The notes below the pieces were generated by a model that was given only the letters and a program-made list of their open reading frames with translations, did no database searches and had not been told where the DNA came from. Positions 35,801 to 41,861 of a stretch of 64,000 bases of DNA are shown here, one piece after another. Source of the stretch: Chitinophagaceae bacterium (lineage in GTDB: Bacteria > Bacteroidota > Bacteroidia > Chitinophagales > Chitinophagaceae); contig CANGIY010000001.1 of the NCBI GenBank assembly GCA_947454235.1, forward strand, positions 496,001 to 560,000, in the 5' to 3' direction. Numbering within the stretch: position 1 is the first letter of the stretch; each line of letters begins with the position of its first letter. The translations under genes were made by a program, and so were the position numbers.

Positions 35801-36002
35801 CCCTGCTGTTTCTATCCTTCACATCGAAGCTGCACAAAAAATAAATGTGACTGTGCTTTCTGCTGACGGTAAAATGGTATACAAGCAAGACAGAGTTTCT
35901 GATATTGATGTAAATGATTTCGCTAACGGTGTTTACATGGTAATGATTTACGATCAGGATGGTGCGTTGCTTAAAGCAGCTAAGTTCATTAAAGCTAACT
36001 AG
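23883..36002 (+). CDS. Giant secreted Ig-like (BIG2-type) repeat protein with T9SS sorting domain
   Basis: A 4039-residue exported protein in one uninterrupted frame of 12.1 kb. A signal peptide of about 34 residues (ending KNSSAQ) is followed by a unique N-terminal region (35-150) with WTLISGPSHGSV, resembling cadherin-like/tandem-95 surface domains. About 48 Ig-like repeats of about 79 residues then run from 152 to about 3950. Each has the pattern G-x-x-x-VC-x-GS, then GGTWSSSN, ATV, GVVTGV-AGT, ITYTVTNSCGT. The two cysteines per repeat (VC and CG) could form an intradomain disulphide. From 3959 comes a type A T9SS sorting domain (LYPNPAVSILHIE ... GVYMVMIYDQDG). Likely role: a long stalk or adhesin at the cell surface. 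The ligand is unknown. A terminator follows, and it appears monocistronic. Confidence 0.93.
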   Translation: MKKMLTLRPMNLFGTSAFLLTLLLLLSSKNSSAQVSFTHGSVDSVTNLCYTGSSDPVDLNNGTGHSVNLLQVNEPTASLTLTWTLISGPSHGSVTGLPYVTTSSAGINTPPSGIVYDRATLFSGSDSFLVAVSDGSTSDTIKIIANTYPLPSIPGAITGPTSECLSTGTATYSNSTSGGSWFSPSTAISLNSTTGVATLLSTGTATIFYTVVNTYNCRQTVTLEDTVLTVPTVPGITGATSVCAGSSTTLSNTTSGGVWVSRNNAIATVNSSTGIVTGNSAGSTIIVYTVTNICGTAADSVTMTVSGSYLAGIHGPDSVCVGSTTNLTDSTTGGTWSSSNTALATVNAAGVVRGVSTGSVTIFYTVTDACGTRSKTYTVRVQGTAVAAISGRDTVCTGGTITLADATAGGTWSSSNITLATIDPATGVVTGGSSTGSLTISYSVVNSCGTNVVTKTLVVSAGTTPSPITGTTSVCTGSTTSLADASTSSGLPYTWFSVNTSKASVDGAGNVTVVTTTADTVTIGFSLTSSCGVNTATVVLNILTVPTTPAAISVTSPICTGSSATATDATTGGTWSSSNTSVFIATGSGTTGTVTGVSAGAAVLSYTVSNFCGTSSATTAVTILAPPATPAAISGTTVVCAGSSTALTDATTGGSWSSSNGSIATVNSSGVVTGVAAGSCNISYTVTNSCGSSSTVASYTVNDVPAVSSITPSSTAICTGSSVTLTASPGTGTWSSSNTSVASVVGGVVTGAATGTATISYAVTNGCGTTTRTASVTVSTTPPSPAAIVGADTVCLSSTITLTDATSGGTWSSSNGSVATVNSSGVVTGVAAGAATITYSVTSSCGTAIAVHNITTATAPSTPAVISGTSPLCVGSTTTFTDATTGGAWTSSNSAVATVDASTGVVTGVATGVANITYTVSNVCGSANRNRSITINTVPAPPAAIAALASVCVSSTFTATDATAGGSWSVTNSNATISGTGLVTGVAVGTDTIVYTVTNACGSTSVTRAFNITTTPTVAAISGATTVCRGSTTTYTDATSGGTWSSSNSAIAAVTAAGVVSGVATGTATITYTVNNSCGSSFVTQSITVTTIPTAPAAISGSTTVCLSSTTTYSDATSGGTWSSVSPSVATIDASGNITPVTTGSSVISYTVSNACGINAATKTITVITTPTVSGITGASSMCISSTTTMSDATGGGTWSSSDASVATITSTGVVTSTSTAGSVVISYAVTNSCGTTYSTRSLTVTTGPTAPAAISGPSTVCVGSTVTLTDATSGGSWTSVFPTASVSSSGVVTGNSVGTAVISYTVTNSCGTNSITDTLNVITVPSIPSPITGADTVCLGGTITLTGGVSGGTWASSSATTATVDGAGVVTGANVGTVLISYTVNNVCGASSPATKSIRVITVPTVPAIGGSTTVCMGSTTVLTDATPGGVWSSGSPAVATIDASTGVAGGVAVGVTNITYTLTNMCGSSQFVRSLTVNTVPNMPGPIRGATQMCLGGSTTTLADDTLGGVWSSSNTSVAMISASGVVSAVSLGTTTISYTVTNACGSTSYTMPFSVITLPTVAPITGVTQQCIGATSTLSSATPGGSWYSSNTAIANISSSGVVTGNTAGSVTILYTVTNMCGSTTVFTYDTVSTTSVASVTGPSDVCTGSTISLVCSTTGGSWSSSNFTVATVSSTGTVTGVDTGFATITYSVVNACGTNISTKTVRVSSNYVASITGSNNVCVAANATLSDSTFGGTWLSSDPTVLTINSSTGVMTGVTAGSAIIQYSVTNACGGPFSQFLTVTVNPLADPGVITGTSTTVCEGSSIVLADTATGGSWSSSDNTLATVTTGGVVTGVAAGSVVISYTKANICGPRSATYSVTVSPLPVTGAIVGAPSVCEGSTTTLTNPTAVPAGAWSTGGAGFATISSTGVVTGVTAGTETISYTVTNSCGVATITTSMVVNPLPAVGTISGPTSVCEASTITLTNSGAAFAGTWASGNTSIATVNSSTGDVTGVAGGSVTISYVVTSDSGCVASSTYGVTVNPLPRTSSIGGTPVVCEHSTTTLTNTVSGGTWISGNPFIATVDASGTVYGVAFGTVTITYEFTNICGTSDSTISVTVNPVPDAGVISGSTSVCQSSVTTLVSTVSGGTWSSSDATVASVDPSTGDVYGVAVGTVTITYSYTNSCGTSDSTIGMEVLPLPYAGVITGSTFEICSGSTTTVGSSVAGGWWFSSDPTVATIDMFTGDVTGVDPGGLCLLIYSYTNSCGTDVASVFFTVDQTPFVIGISGPDTVCVGSTIYLNDTTLGAMTSSWSSSDPSVATVDAVTGAVTGVAGGTANITYTLTSATCGSADTFKTITVIPTPFAGTISGASSVCVASSTTMTSTGTGGVWSTSDTSIATIDSVTGSVTGITAGFVNITYTVTNYCGSDIATQLMTVNPLPRASSIYTIPAGLDSLCVGSTLQLYDSVAGGSWSSGTPLLAYVDGSGLVTAYVAGTAVISYSVTNVCGTADSTFGINILPLPVAGTVSGATNICEGSTSAYSSTATGGVWSSSDVTIATIDGATGIAGGVSTGTAVLSYSVTNSCGTAIDTMEITIDPLPVAGTISGSDNICSGATTTYTNAGGTAGGTWVSTNTSVLTIDPTTGDATGGVAGSATVYYIATTVCGSDTASFTVTVNPLPSAGFVSGPDTVCFGGNITLTTSSTMTAFGAWVSADASIASVGAATGVVVGNYPGTTDIMYIVTTTYCGADTAHHTVYVDSLPRPGIITGVSSICVGVSEIFTESVPGGVWSMYSTGAVATVSSTGVVTGVASGVDTVYYSVTNHCGTSRAAFPIVVNPLPLAGVITGTTTLCEGATSTLTDTASGGTGAWSTSDAGIAYTTGTGSSVTLHAVAPGTDTIFYTVTSSLGCSSSFAYAIVTVNTLPHIGAIFGPSVVCEASTITLSDTLATPPGVWSSSALGTATVVASTGVVTGVAAGAVTISYIVSTATCGSDTATYAVTVRPLPIPGTISGTSPICEGTTTGLTTTGDAGGTWSIAPAGYATISATTGVVTGVAAGTAIATYSVTNSCGTLESYFTVVVNAAPRAGTITGRDSVCVLSTRLLLDATGMSGGTWFSSAPTIATVTGGLVTGAAGGTTTINYAVSTASCGSDTAHFTMHVVPLADTGFGIFGLSHICEHSYDTMTISATGGSWTSSNTAVAAVSAAGVVRGVSAGSAIISYTATSAFCGSLSATFRVTIDPLPVVGTISGPHSVCIGDAVTLTESAGVHTTFTWTDGGSGVDSVGVATGVVTGLGAGTDLITFTATTVCGSASATYAMTVNPLPDAGIITGPTTVCVGDHMSLTESVTGGTWSSGTTSIATVNTTTGEVYGVSAGTVHISYTVPSLFGCADGVTWYEVTVNPLPDAGVITGTLSVCIGATTALTDVGGTPGGSWTAATSTILTVDTVGVVTGVSGGTEIVTYTAHTATCGDAFTTASVTVIPNPYAGAIISSVTEFCQGTTITVGATETGGSWSVSSGLSITGAGTSATVTGVAGGVHTISYTMTNACGSDVATLDVNVDSLPTVAVITGTTSVCTGSGVTTLVDATTGGVWSSSDPTIASVDASTGYVTPGVAGVATIYYSVTNHCGTTTRTVTFTVNQTPNAGTISGATSLCPSLYSTYTISGAVGTGTWSHVNFVIDTLNPLGEIYTYSPGLDTIRYIVTSATCGSDTAFYPIVINPMPDAGVITPARDTVCQSSYVVLNETVTGGVWSSSSTANATVNSIGQVFGVSAGNVIITYSVTNACGTNYAFANIRVNNLPYAGIISGASTLCVGTPLSYTDTASSGTWGLTNTTVAVISATGTVTGISGLTGPVVDTVLYTVTNSCGTDVAMKVITINPVPYGGHILCARNPAWVCVGDSIMVSNPTGVHPATWISSDGTYASVRDAGGDSAFVLGLAAGSVKIIYHNFNFCGDAYDTLNVDVRPLGNCWPLEVGTVKASNDEITLYPNPAVSILHIEAAQKINVTVLSADGKMVYKQDRVSDIDVNDFANGVYMVMIYDQDGALLKAAKFIKAN
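24340..35740 (+). repeat. Tandem array of about 48 Ig-like repeat units (about 238 bp each)
   Basis: Counted by eye from the VC-x-GS and NSCGT landmarks. Units before about 29250 (1-21) are joined by linkers such as TVPTVPGITG or TTPSPITG. From unit 22 on the linker is mostly NPLPDAGVITG-like and the cysteine is often followed by E (VCEGS). Neighbouring units are strongly alike but not identical at DNA level. Confidence 0.85.
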
Positions 36003-36030
36003 TAGTTAGGTACTAGTTTAAATACAATGT

Positions 36031-36056
36031 AAAATGGCGCCACAAGGCGCCATTTT
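36031..36056 (+). terminator. Intrinsic terminator of the giant gene
   Basis: Perfect 11 bp stem AAAATGGCGCC (36031-36041), loop ACAA, GGCGCCATTTT (36046-36056), 28 bp after the stop. The stretch from here to 36270 holds nothing further that I can identify. Confidence 0.88.
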
Positions 36057-36270
36057 GCATTTATACATATTCTACACGTACTGTTCTTTTCTTTAGTCTC
36101 GTCTTTACTCTAACGGATAGTTGTTGTAATACTTTTTGTTTCAACCAACACCTTCACCAGTTTTATCACATTTTTCAGTAATAACCCGAAATTGGTTCGT
36201 CATTTAGATAAGGTAGAATTGGCGCTTTTATGTGTCGTGGGCTTTGACTATTGAGAAGTAATAGAGTACA

Positions 36271-36304
36271 AAAAAGCCGCTCAGAAATGAATCAGAGCGG
36301 CTTT
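36271..36304 (-). terminator. Intrinsic terminator after pnp
   Basis: Stem GCCGCTC (36276-36282) / GAGCGGC (36295-36301) with a T run on the minus strand, 20 bp beyond the pnp stop codon. Confidence 0.85.
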
Positions 36305-36324
36305 AATCAGTTATTGTACAAAGA

Positions 36325-38772
36325 CTATAACATCATATCAGTATCGTCACCACTTTTTTCATTAGTAGCTGTCGATTCATTGATGTTGTTTGGTTTTTGT
36401 TGTTGGTCTCTGTTTTGATTACGGCTGTTGTTGTTACCGTGGTTGCGATTTTGTCTGTCTCCACCTTGGTTGTCGTTCCTAGGGCCGCGATCGTTATTGC
36501 GAGGGCGGTCGTTATTATCCCTGCGTGGACGATCGTCGTTTCGCCTTGGTCTGTCACCTTCAGGGCGGTCTGAACGTTCAGAACGTTCTCTTTTTTCAGG
36601 TTCAACATAACCTTCAGGTTTTGGCATTAATACCTTACGGCTCAAGCGCAATTTACCTGTTTTAGGGTCAGTGCCTATTAATTGTACTTTTACTTTATCG
36701 CCGTCAGAAAGAACTCCTTCAAGTGAATCAAGGCGTTTCCAACTTACTTCAGATATATGTAACAAACCTTGTTTGCCAGGTAAGAATTCAACAAATGCGC
36801 CGAATGGAACAATGCTCTTAACTGTACCTTCAAAAACATCGCCCACTTCAGGAACTGCAACAATTGCTTTAATCATCGCTTTAGCCCTATCGATACTTTC
36901 TTTGTTAGAAGAGAATATTTTGATGTGACCTTGTTCGTTAACTTCTTCGATATTGATTTTTGTACCAGTTTCACGTTGCATTTCCTGAATGATCTTACCA
37001 CCTGGGCCAATTACTGCACCAATGAACTCACGGTCAATAACCAATTGTTCGATGCGAGGAGCCTGAGGTTTAAGATCATCGCGGTGTGCCGGGATGCAAT
37101 CATACATTGCATCGAGGATGTGCATTCTGCCACGTTTAGCTTGTTCAAGTGCCTGAAGCATAATTTCCATGCTGAGACCGTCACATTTGATATCCATTTG
37201 GATACCACAAATACCATCTCGTGTACCGGTTACTTTGAAGTCCATGTCACCTAGGTGATCTTCATCTCCAAGAATATCGGTAAGTACTGCAAAACGATTG
37301 TTGTCGCCAGAGATAAGACCCATTGCAACACCACTAACGTGTTTAGGAAAAGGAACACCGGCATCCATTAAAGCAAGAGAACCGGCACAAACAGTAGCCA
37401 TTGAAGACGAACCATTTGATTCAAGAATATCAGACACTACACGTACTGTGTAAGGATATTCAGCAGGCATCATTTGCTTTAGGCTCCTCATTGCGAGGTT
37501 ACCGTGACCAACTTCACGACGACTTTGACCACGCATCATTTTAACCTCTCCGGTTGAGAATGGAGGAAAGTTATAGTGAAGCATGAATTTCATGTAATCA
37601 GAGGTAGCTGCAGTTTCCATGAGTAATTCATCATCAACTGTACCAAGAGTAACTGTAGTCAATGATTGTGTTTCACCACGTGTAAATAGTGCAGAACCGT
37701 GAGGTGAAGGAAGTGGATCAACTTCGATAGTCAACGGACGAACTTGTTCAGTTGTCCTGCCATCAAGCCTTGTACCTTCATCAAGAATCATGTTCCTGAT
37801 GATTTTCTTTTCAACATCGTGGAAGTATGAGCCAATCAAAGCAACGTCTTCCGCCGGTATTAAATATTCAGGATGACTTTCGTCAAATTTACCTGTTTCA
37901 GCATTAGGTGTGCCCTTAATTGATGCAACAAATTCCTCTTTGATTTTAGAAAATGCTTCACCTCTTTCGTGTTTGCCTAACGCGCTTTTAGCTACTGCCA
38001 AAATTTGAGCGCCGGCTGCTGCTTCTATGCGTGCAAAAAACTCAGGATTTTGGTATGGTTTTTTATATTCCCTTTTTGCACTCGCATTGATGAGTGCCCT
38101 TAATTCAGCTTGTAGTTTGATTTGTTCTTTGATTGCAGCATGTGCAGTTTCAATAGCAACAATCAGGCTTTGTTCATCACACTCTTTAGCTTCACCTTCA
38201 ACCATCATAATGTTGGTTTCAGTTGCAGCTACAATAATGTTTACGTCTGCTTCTTTAATTTCAGCAGGGGTAGGATTCACTTTATATTCCCCGCCTATGC
38301 GAGCAATACGAACTTCAGAAATAATTTCTGAAATTGGAATATCAGATACTGCAAGGGCAGCAGAAGCTGCTAAACATGCCAGTGAATCAGGAGCTACACT
38401 TTCATCAGATGAAATCAATGAAACAAGCACTTGTACATCACAGAAATAATCTTCAGGGAAAAGTGGCCTTAGTGCGCGGTCGATAAGACGAGAAATTAGG
38501 ATTTCATAATCGCTTAACCTAGCTTCACGTTTGAAAAAGCTTCCAGGTATACGACCAGCAGAAGCAAATTTTTCTTGATAGTCAACTGTTAATGGAAAAA
38601 ACGATTGACCTGGTTTTGGTTCAGTATTGGCTACGGCAGTAGCAAGTATCATGCAATTACCCATTCTTACAACCACGGCTCCATCGGCCTGGCGCGCAAG
38701 GCGACCAGTTTCAATAGAGATTTCGCGACCGTCAGCTAATTTGTAAGAAACTGTTACGGGTTTTGGAATCAT
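36325..38772 (-). CDS. pnp: Polynucleotide phosphorylase with a charged C-terminal extension
   Basis: An 815-residue 3'-5' exoribonuclease that degrades RNA with phosphate and can also add tails. Domains in order: first RNase PH-like domain (VSYKLADGREISIETGRLARQADGA), an all-helical linker, second RNase PH domain (LDGRTTEQVRPLTIEV; GDEDHLGDMDFKVTGT is the active-site region), KH domain (REFIGAVIGPGGKIIQEMQ) and S1 domain (GDVFEGTVKSIVPFGAFVEF). After the S1 domain comes a tail of about 90 residues, rich in Arg, Asp, Asn and Gly (RSERSDRPEGDRPRRNDDR), where many PNPases stop. The tail is probably disordered and may bind RNA or partners. The gene follows rpsO, the classical rpsO-pnp order. Confidence 0.96.
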   Translation of the reverse strand: MIPKPVTVSYKLADGREISIETGRLARQADGAVVVRMGNCMILATAVANTEPKPGQSFFPLTVDYQEKFASAGRIPGSFFKREARLSDYEILISRLIDRALRPLFPEDYFCDVQVLVSLISSDESVAPDSLACLAASAALAVSDIPISEIISEVRIARIGGEYKVNPTPAEIKEADVNIIVAATETNIMMVEGEAKECDEQSLIVAIETAHAAIKEQIKLQAELRALINASAKREYKKPYQNPEFFARIEAAAGAQILAVAKSALGKHERGEAFSKIKEEFVASIKGTPNAETGKFDESHPEYLIPAEDVALIGSYFHDVEKKIIRNMILDEGTRLDGRTTEQVRPLTIEVDPLPSPHGSALFTRGETQSLTTVTLGTVDDELLMETAATSDYMKFMLHYNFPPFSTGEVKMMRGQSRREVGHGNLAMRSLKQMMPAEYPYTVRVVSDILESNGSSSMATVCAGSLALMDAGVPFPKHVSGVAMGLISGDNNRFAVLTDILGDEDHLGDMDFKVTGTRDGICGIQMDIKCDGLSMEIMLQALEQAKRGRMHILDAMYDCIPAHRDDLKPQAPRIEQLVIDREFIGAVIGPGGKIIQEMQRETGTKINIEEVNEQGHIKIFSSNKESIDRAKAMIKAIVAVPEVGDVFEGTVKSIVPFGAFVEFLPGKQGLLHISEVSWKRLDSLEGVLSDGDKVKVQLIGTDPKTGKLRLSRKVLMPKPEGYVEPEKRERSERSDRPEGDRPRRNDDRPRRDNNDRPRNNDRGPRNDNQGGDRQNRNHGNNNSRNQNRDQQQKPNNINESTATNEKSGDDTDMML

Positions 38773-38796
38773 AAAATTTATGTTTAACGGGTACTA

Positions 38797-38829
38797 AAAA
38801 AAATAATTCCCAACCGTTGAGTTGGGAAT
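38797..38829 (-). terminator. Intrinsic terminator between rpsO and pnp
   Basis: Stem ATTCCCAAC / GTTGGGAAT (38806-38814 and 38821-38829) followed by a minus-strand T run. It may reduce or control readthrough from rpsO into pnp. Confidence 0.8.
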
Positions 38830-38848
38830 AACGATTAAAAAAAATTGC

Positions 38849-39121
38849 TTATTTACGGAGACCGAGTTTCTCAATCAGCGAACGATAAGCACCGAGATTT
38901 TTATGGCTCAGATATTGCAATAAACGTTTACGCTGACCTACTAAAATCATCAAGCCTCTGTTTGAAGAAAAGTCTTTTTTGTTGGTTCTAAGGTGACCTG
39001 AAATGTGGTTGATGCGCTCAGTTAGAGCAGCAATTTGAGCTTCGATAGATCCTGTATTCTTTTCAGATCCACCGTAAGTTTTAAAAATGTTCGCTTTTTT
39101 TTCCGCGGTTAAATGAGACAT
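38849..39121 (-). CDS. rpsO: 30S ribosomal protein S15
   Basis: The 90-residue protein carries all S15 hallmarks: GSIEAQIAALTERINHISGHLRTNKKDFSSNRGLMILVGQRKRLLQYL. S15 binds 16S rRNA early in small-subunit assembly. It directly precedes pnp, as in many bacteria. Two -7 elements lie upstream (39159-39166 and 39241-39248). Confidence 0.97.
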   Translation of the reverse strand: MSHLTAEKKANIFKTYGGSEKNTGSIEAQIAALTERINHISGHLRTNKKDFSSNRGLMILVGQRKRLLQYLSHKNLGAYRSLIEKLGLRK

Positions 39122-39158
39122 CTGTATCTAATTTTTGTTTTCAACACTTAAGAGCCCG

Positions 39159-39190
39159 CAAAGATAGTATTTAATTTCAAAAAAAGCCAA
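39159..39190 (-). promoter_or_regulatory. rpsO promoter
   Basis: On the minus strand, TTG (39188-39190), 21 bp, then TATCTTTG (39159-39166), 38 bp before the S15 ATG. A second exact -7 match, TACCTTTG, lies at 39241-39248 and may be a further upstream promoter. Confidence 0.5.
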
Positions 39191-39375
39191 TTTGATATTG
39201 AATAGTGCTCTAAAAAAATAATTATCCTTTTCGGGGTTTGCAAAGGTAAGACTTAGATACTTCAATCGGGAATTAAAATTCTACTTTAATATCCGGCAAC
39301 CCATCACCTGCTTTTGTAGCTTCAATTAATTTATATACTTTTGGTGGTTACAAAGAAAATTATTCGTTAATGGTT

Positions 39376-40491
39376 ATGAAGAAGTTTTTTCTACCCTTTC
39401 TGGCTCTTGTTGGTGCAACTACCTTATTTCAGGGGTGCATTAAATCGTCAACGAGTATTGACGAGTCACAAGTGATTCAGACACCCTATTCGCTTTTCTT
39501 TACTGATAATTCAGGTGCTATGTTCGTTTCAAACGATGGCATTAGATATAAAACAGTAGTAGCTTCTGATGGTTACCCTGATCATGCGTTGATTACTGAT
39601 GGTGCTAATATCGTTCGCATCAAGAAGAACATAATGACCAGCACTAACAACGGAGCTACATTTAACTTCTCTTACGGTCCGCCGGATTTGGCTGCAGAAG
39701 GTTTCGTTGATGCACTTGGTAATTCAAAAACTTTGAATCAGTCAATGATTATCAACATTCCTAAATGGGGGCATACCTATGTTGCTTCCCGTGAAATAAC
39801 AACTGGGCAGAATTATTTTGGAATGGCCGGTTCTGTGGCTGGTAGTATTTATCTGTCTTGGGGTCCCCAAAACTTCTACGATACAATTGAAGTGATAGAC
39901 GCATCCAGGCCAGTTTGGGTAACATCGTTCACTTCGACAAAAAGTGATACACTTTTTGCTTTTTCGGCAATAACCCAAACTACTATGTATAGGTCGGGGC
40001 CTGCGAACACCTGGGCTAAAACCTACGCAACAACTCCAATTCCGTTAGATTCTACAAAGGCTTGGTATTCTTTGGGGCATATTGGTAACAGGATAATTGT
40101 AATTGATAATAAAGGTACAGCCGTTGCTAATGGTGGTAGCCCTGCTTATTATTCTGATGACCGTGGTAATAGCTGGATTGCTTATTCAGGTTTGCCATCA
40201 GGAACTCCTCTTAATTGTATTTCAACACCTTTTGAGCAAATTTGCTTAGTAGGTACCGAGGGTAAGGGGCTTTACACGTTAAATATGAATACAAATACAT
40301 TCCAACGCATTGGAAATGGTTTGCCTGCTGATTGCGTTGTGCGCAATATTGCTTTCAAAGAAAATATTTACAAAAACGGAAATAAGAAGCAATATGTTTA
40401 TGTAGCTACTAATTCAGGTATCTACCAAAGCACTGACTTAGGTTTCAATTTCGTTAAAACAATTCCGGGTAACTACACAACAATCTACTAG
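39376..40491 (+). CDS. BNR/YCF48-like beta-propeller lipoprotein
   Basis: About 371 residues from the second of two close ATGs (39370 and 39376), which gives a clean leader MKKFFLPFLALVGATTLFQGC with a lipobox at its end. The mature protein is built of beta strands with Asp-box-like motifs, TSTNNGATFNF, YSDDRGNSWIAYSG and STDLGFNFVKT. These are typical of sialidase/YCF48-type propellers. The catalytic residues of sialidases are not recognised, so a binding or structural role is more likely. It is monocistronic: a terminator follows at 40533. Confidence 0.78.
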   Translation: MKKFFLPFLALVGATTLFQGCIKSSTSIDESQVIQTPYSLFFTDNSGAMFVSNDGIRYKTVVASDGYPDHALITDGANIVRIKKNIMTSTNNGATFNFSYGPPDLAAEGFVDALGNSKTLNQSMIINIPKWGHTYVASREITTGQNYFGMAGSVAGSIYLSWGPQNFYDTIEVIDASRPVWVTSFTSTKSDTLFAFSAITQTTMYRSGPANTWAKTYATTPIPLDSTKAWYSLGHIGNRIIVIDNKGTAVANGGSPAYYSDDRGNSWIAYSGLPSGTPLNCISTPFEQICLVGTEGKGLYTLNMNTNTFQRIGNGLPADCVVRNIAFKENIYKNGNKKQYVYVATNSGIYQSTDLGFNFVKTIPGNYTTIY

Positions 40492-40532
40492 TCGATTGTT
40501 CCAGAGCGTTTAACCTAAAGGTATCATATAAG

Positions 40533-40562
40533 AAAGGGGGCAAATTCAGTTTTGCTCCCTTT
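40533..40562. terminator. Terminator between two convergent genes
   Basis: Twelve-pair stem AAAGGGGGCAAA / TTTGCTCCCTTT with one G-T pair. It sits between the propeller lipoprotein and trpS, which converge, and could serve both. Confidence 0.75.
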
Positions 40563-40584
40563 CGTTTTGTAATAGCCTTATCAA

Positions 40585-41583
40585 TTAGTAGTAGTTGATG
40601 CCAATCAGTTTCCTTGCGCCTTCAATGGTTTTTGATGCGCTTTCGCGTGCTTTTTCAGCACCCATTTTTAATATCTTACGCAGGTATTCTTCGTTTTGTT
40701 GCAGTTCAGCAGCACGGTCTCTGATAGGTGCTACAAACTTAACCATGTCTTCAGCTAGTTGCTTTTTGAAGTCGCCATACCTAACATTGCAATTGGCATA
40801 GGTTTCTCTGAAGTGTGAAGTAGTTTCAGGTGCTGAAACCATTTGCATGAGTACAAATAGGTTTTTGATATAGTCGGGCATTTCTGCATTAGGCTCGGTA
40901 GGCCCTGAATCCGTTTTAGCCTTCATGATTTTCTTTTTGATCAAATCGTCGGCATCGCTCAAGTAAATGGTGGCGTTCACGTTTTCGCTTTTGCTCATTT
41001 TGCCTTCTCCATCTAAACTCATGATTTTAACGGTATCAGAAGAAAACCTGTAAACATGTGGTTCAGGGAAGAAATCGCCATAACGACCATTGAAACGTAC
41101 AGCGAAGTTGCGCGCCATTTCAAGGTGTTGTTCCTGGTCTTTACCTACCGGTACTTTTACGGCTTTATGGATGAGGATATCAGCAGCCATCAGCACAGGG
41201 TAGGTAAGTAAGCCTGCATTTACATTGTCGGGGTTTAGACGAACCTTTTCTTTGAATGTAGGTACTTTCTCCAGTTCACCCTTGTATGCTAACATATTAA
41301 GCATCAGGTACAATTCAGGTATTTCCGGCACATCGCTCTGCGCATACAAAGCCACTTTTTCAGGGTCCAAGCCACTGGCAATATTTTCAGCCAAAACCCT
41401 GAATACATTACCTTTTAAATCTTTAGGGTCGGGATGGGTAGTGAGTGAATGATAATCAGCTACGAAAAAATAACAGTTATAGTTCTCCTGCATTTTTATG
41501 TAATTCTGAATAGCACCAAAGTAGTTCCCCAGATGCAGGTATCCGGTTGACCTAATGCCACTTACAACAATTTCTTTGCTCAT
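40585..41583 (-). CDS. trpS: Tryptophanyl-tRNA synthetase
   Basis: A 332-residue class I aminoacyl-tRNA synthetase that charges tRNA-Trp. The HIGH-type motif is GYLHLGNYFGAIQ near the N-terminus and the KMSKS loop is DGEGKMSKSENVN. VPVGKDQEQHLEMARNFAVRFN is another strongly conserved block. Length is normal for the family. It has a -7 element directly upstream and shows no operon partner. Confidence 0.97.
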   Translation of the reverse strand: MSKEIVVSGIRSTGYLHLGNYFGAIQNYIKMQENYNCYFFVADYHSLTTHPDPKDLKGNVFRVLAENIASGLDPEKVALYAQSDVPEIPELYLMLNMLAYKGELEKVPTFKEKVRLNPDNVNAGLLTYPVLMAADILIHKAVKVPVGKDQEQHLEMARNFAVRFNGRYGDFFPEPHVYRFSSDTVKIMSLDGEGKMSKSENVNATIYLSDADDLIKKKIMKAKTDSGPTEPNAEMPDYIKNLFVLMQMVSAPETTSHFRETYANCNVRYGDFKKQLAEDMVKFVAPIRDRAAELQQNEEYLRKILKMGAEKARESASKTIEGARKLIGINYY

Positions 41584-41590
41584 AACATTG

Positions 41591-41598
41591 CAAAGATA
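41591..41598 (-). promoter_or_regulatory. -7 promoter element of trpS
   Basis: Exact TATCTTTG on the minus strand, 7 bp before the ATG, so the transcript is almost leaderless. Confidence 0.5.
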
Positions 41599-41795
41599 GT
41601 GGAGCGCAATTGTATTTTTTGATTCAGATTATAGATGCGTTTTTATTGAATAGATACAGTTGGTTGTTTTTTAAGTTCAGGCTGCCAGGCAAATTCAGAA
41701 TTTACCTCAAATTCAATTGACTTTTTTTTGAACTGGCATTTGTCTGTAGTGTTTATTTGATATTGTTGAGATTCCAAAATAACGAGATGAAATCT

Positions 41796-41803
41796 TACTT
41801 TTG
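41796..41803 (+). promoter_or_regulatory. -7 promoter element of the acyltransferase gene
   Basis: Exact TACTTTTG, 58 bp before the ATG. No -33 box was found. Confidence 0.4.
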
Positions 41804-41861
41804 AAACGTACTTCATTCAGTATACCTTGTTCACGTTTACACACTTATTGAAGAAGAATAT

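Noticed and set aside
36031-36056. Similarity of the giant-gene terminator (AAAATGGCGC) to the hsp20 direct repeat
   Set aside because: Ten shared bases only, in a self-complementary stem. I consider it a coincidence.
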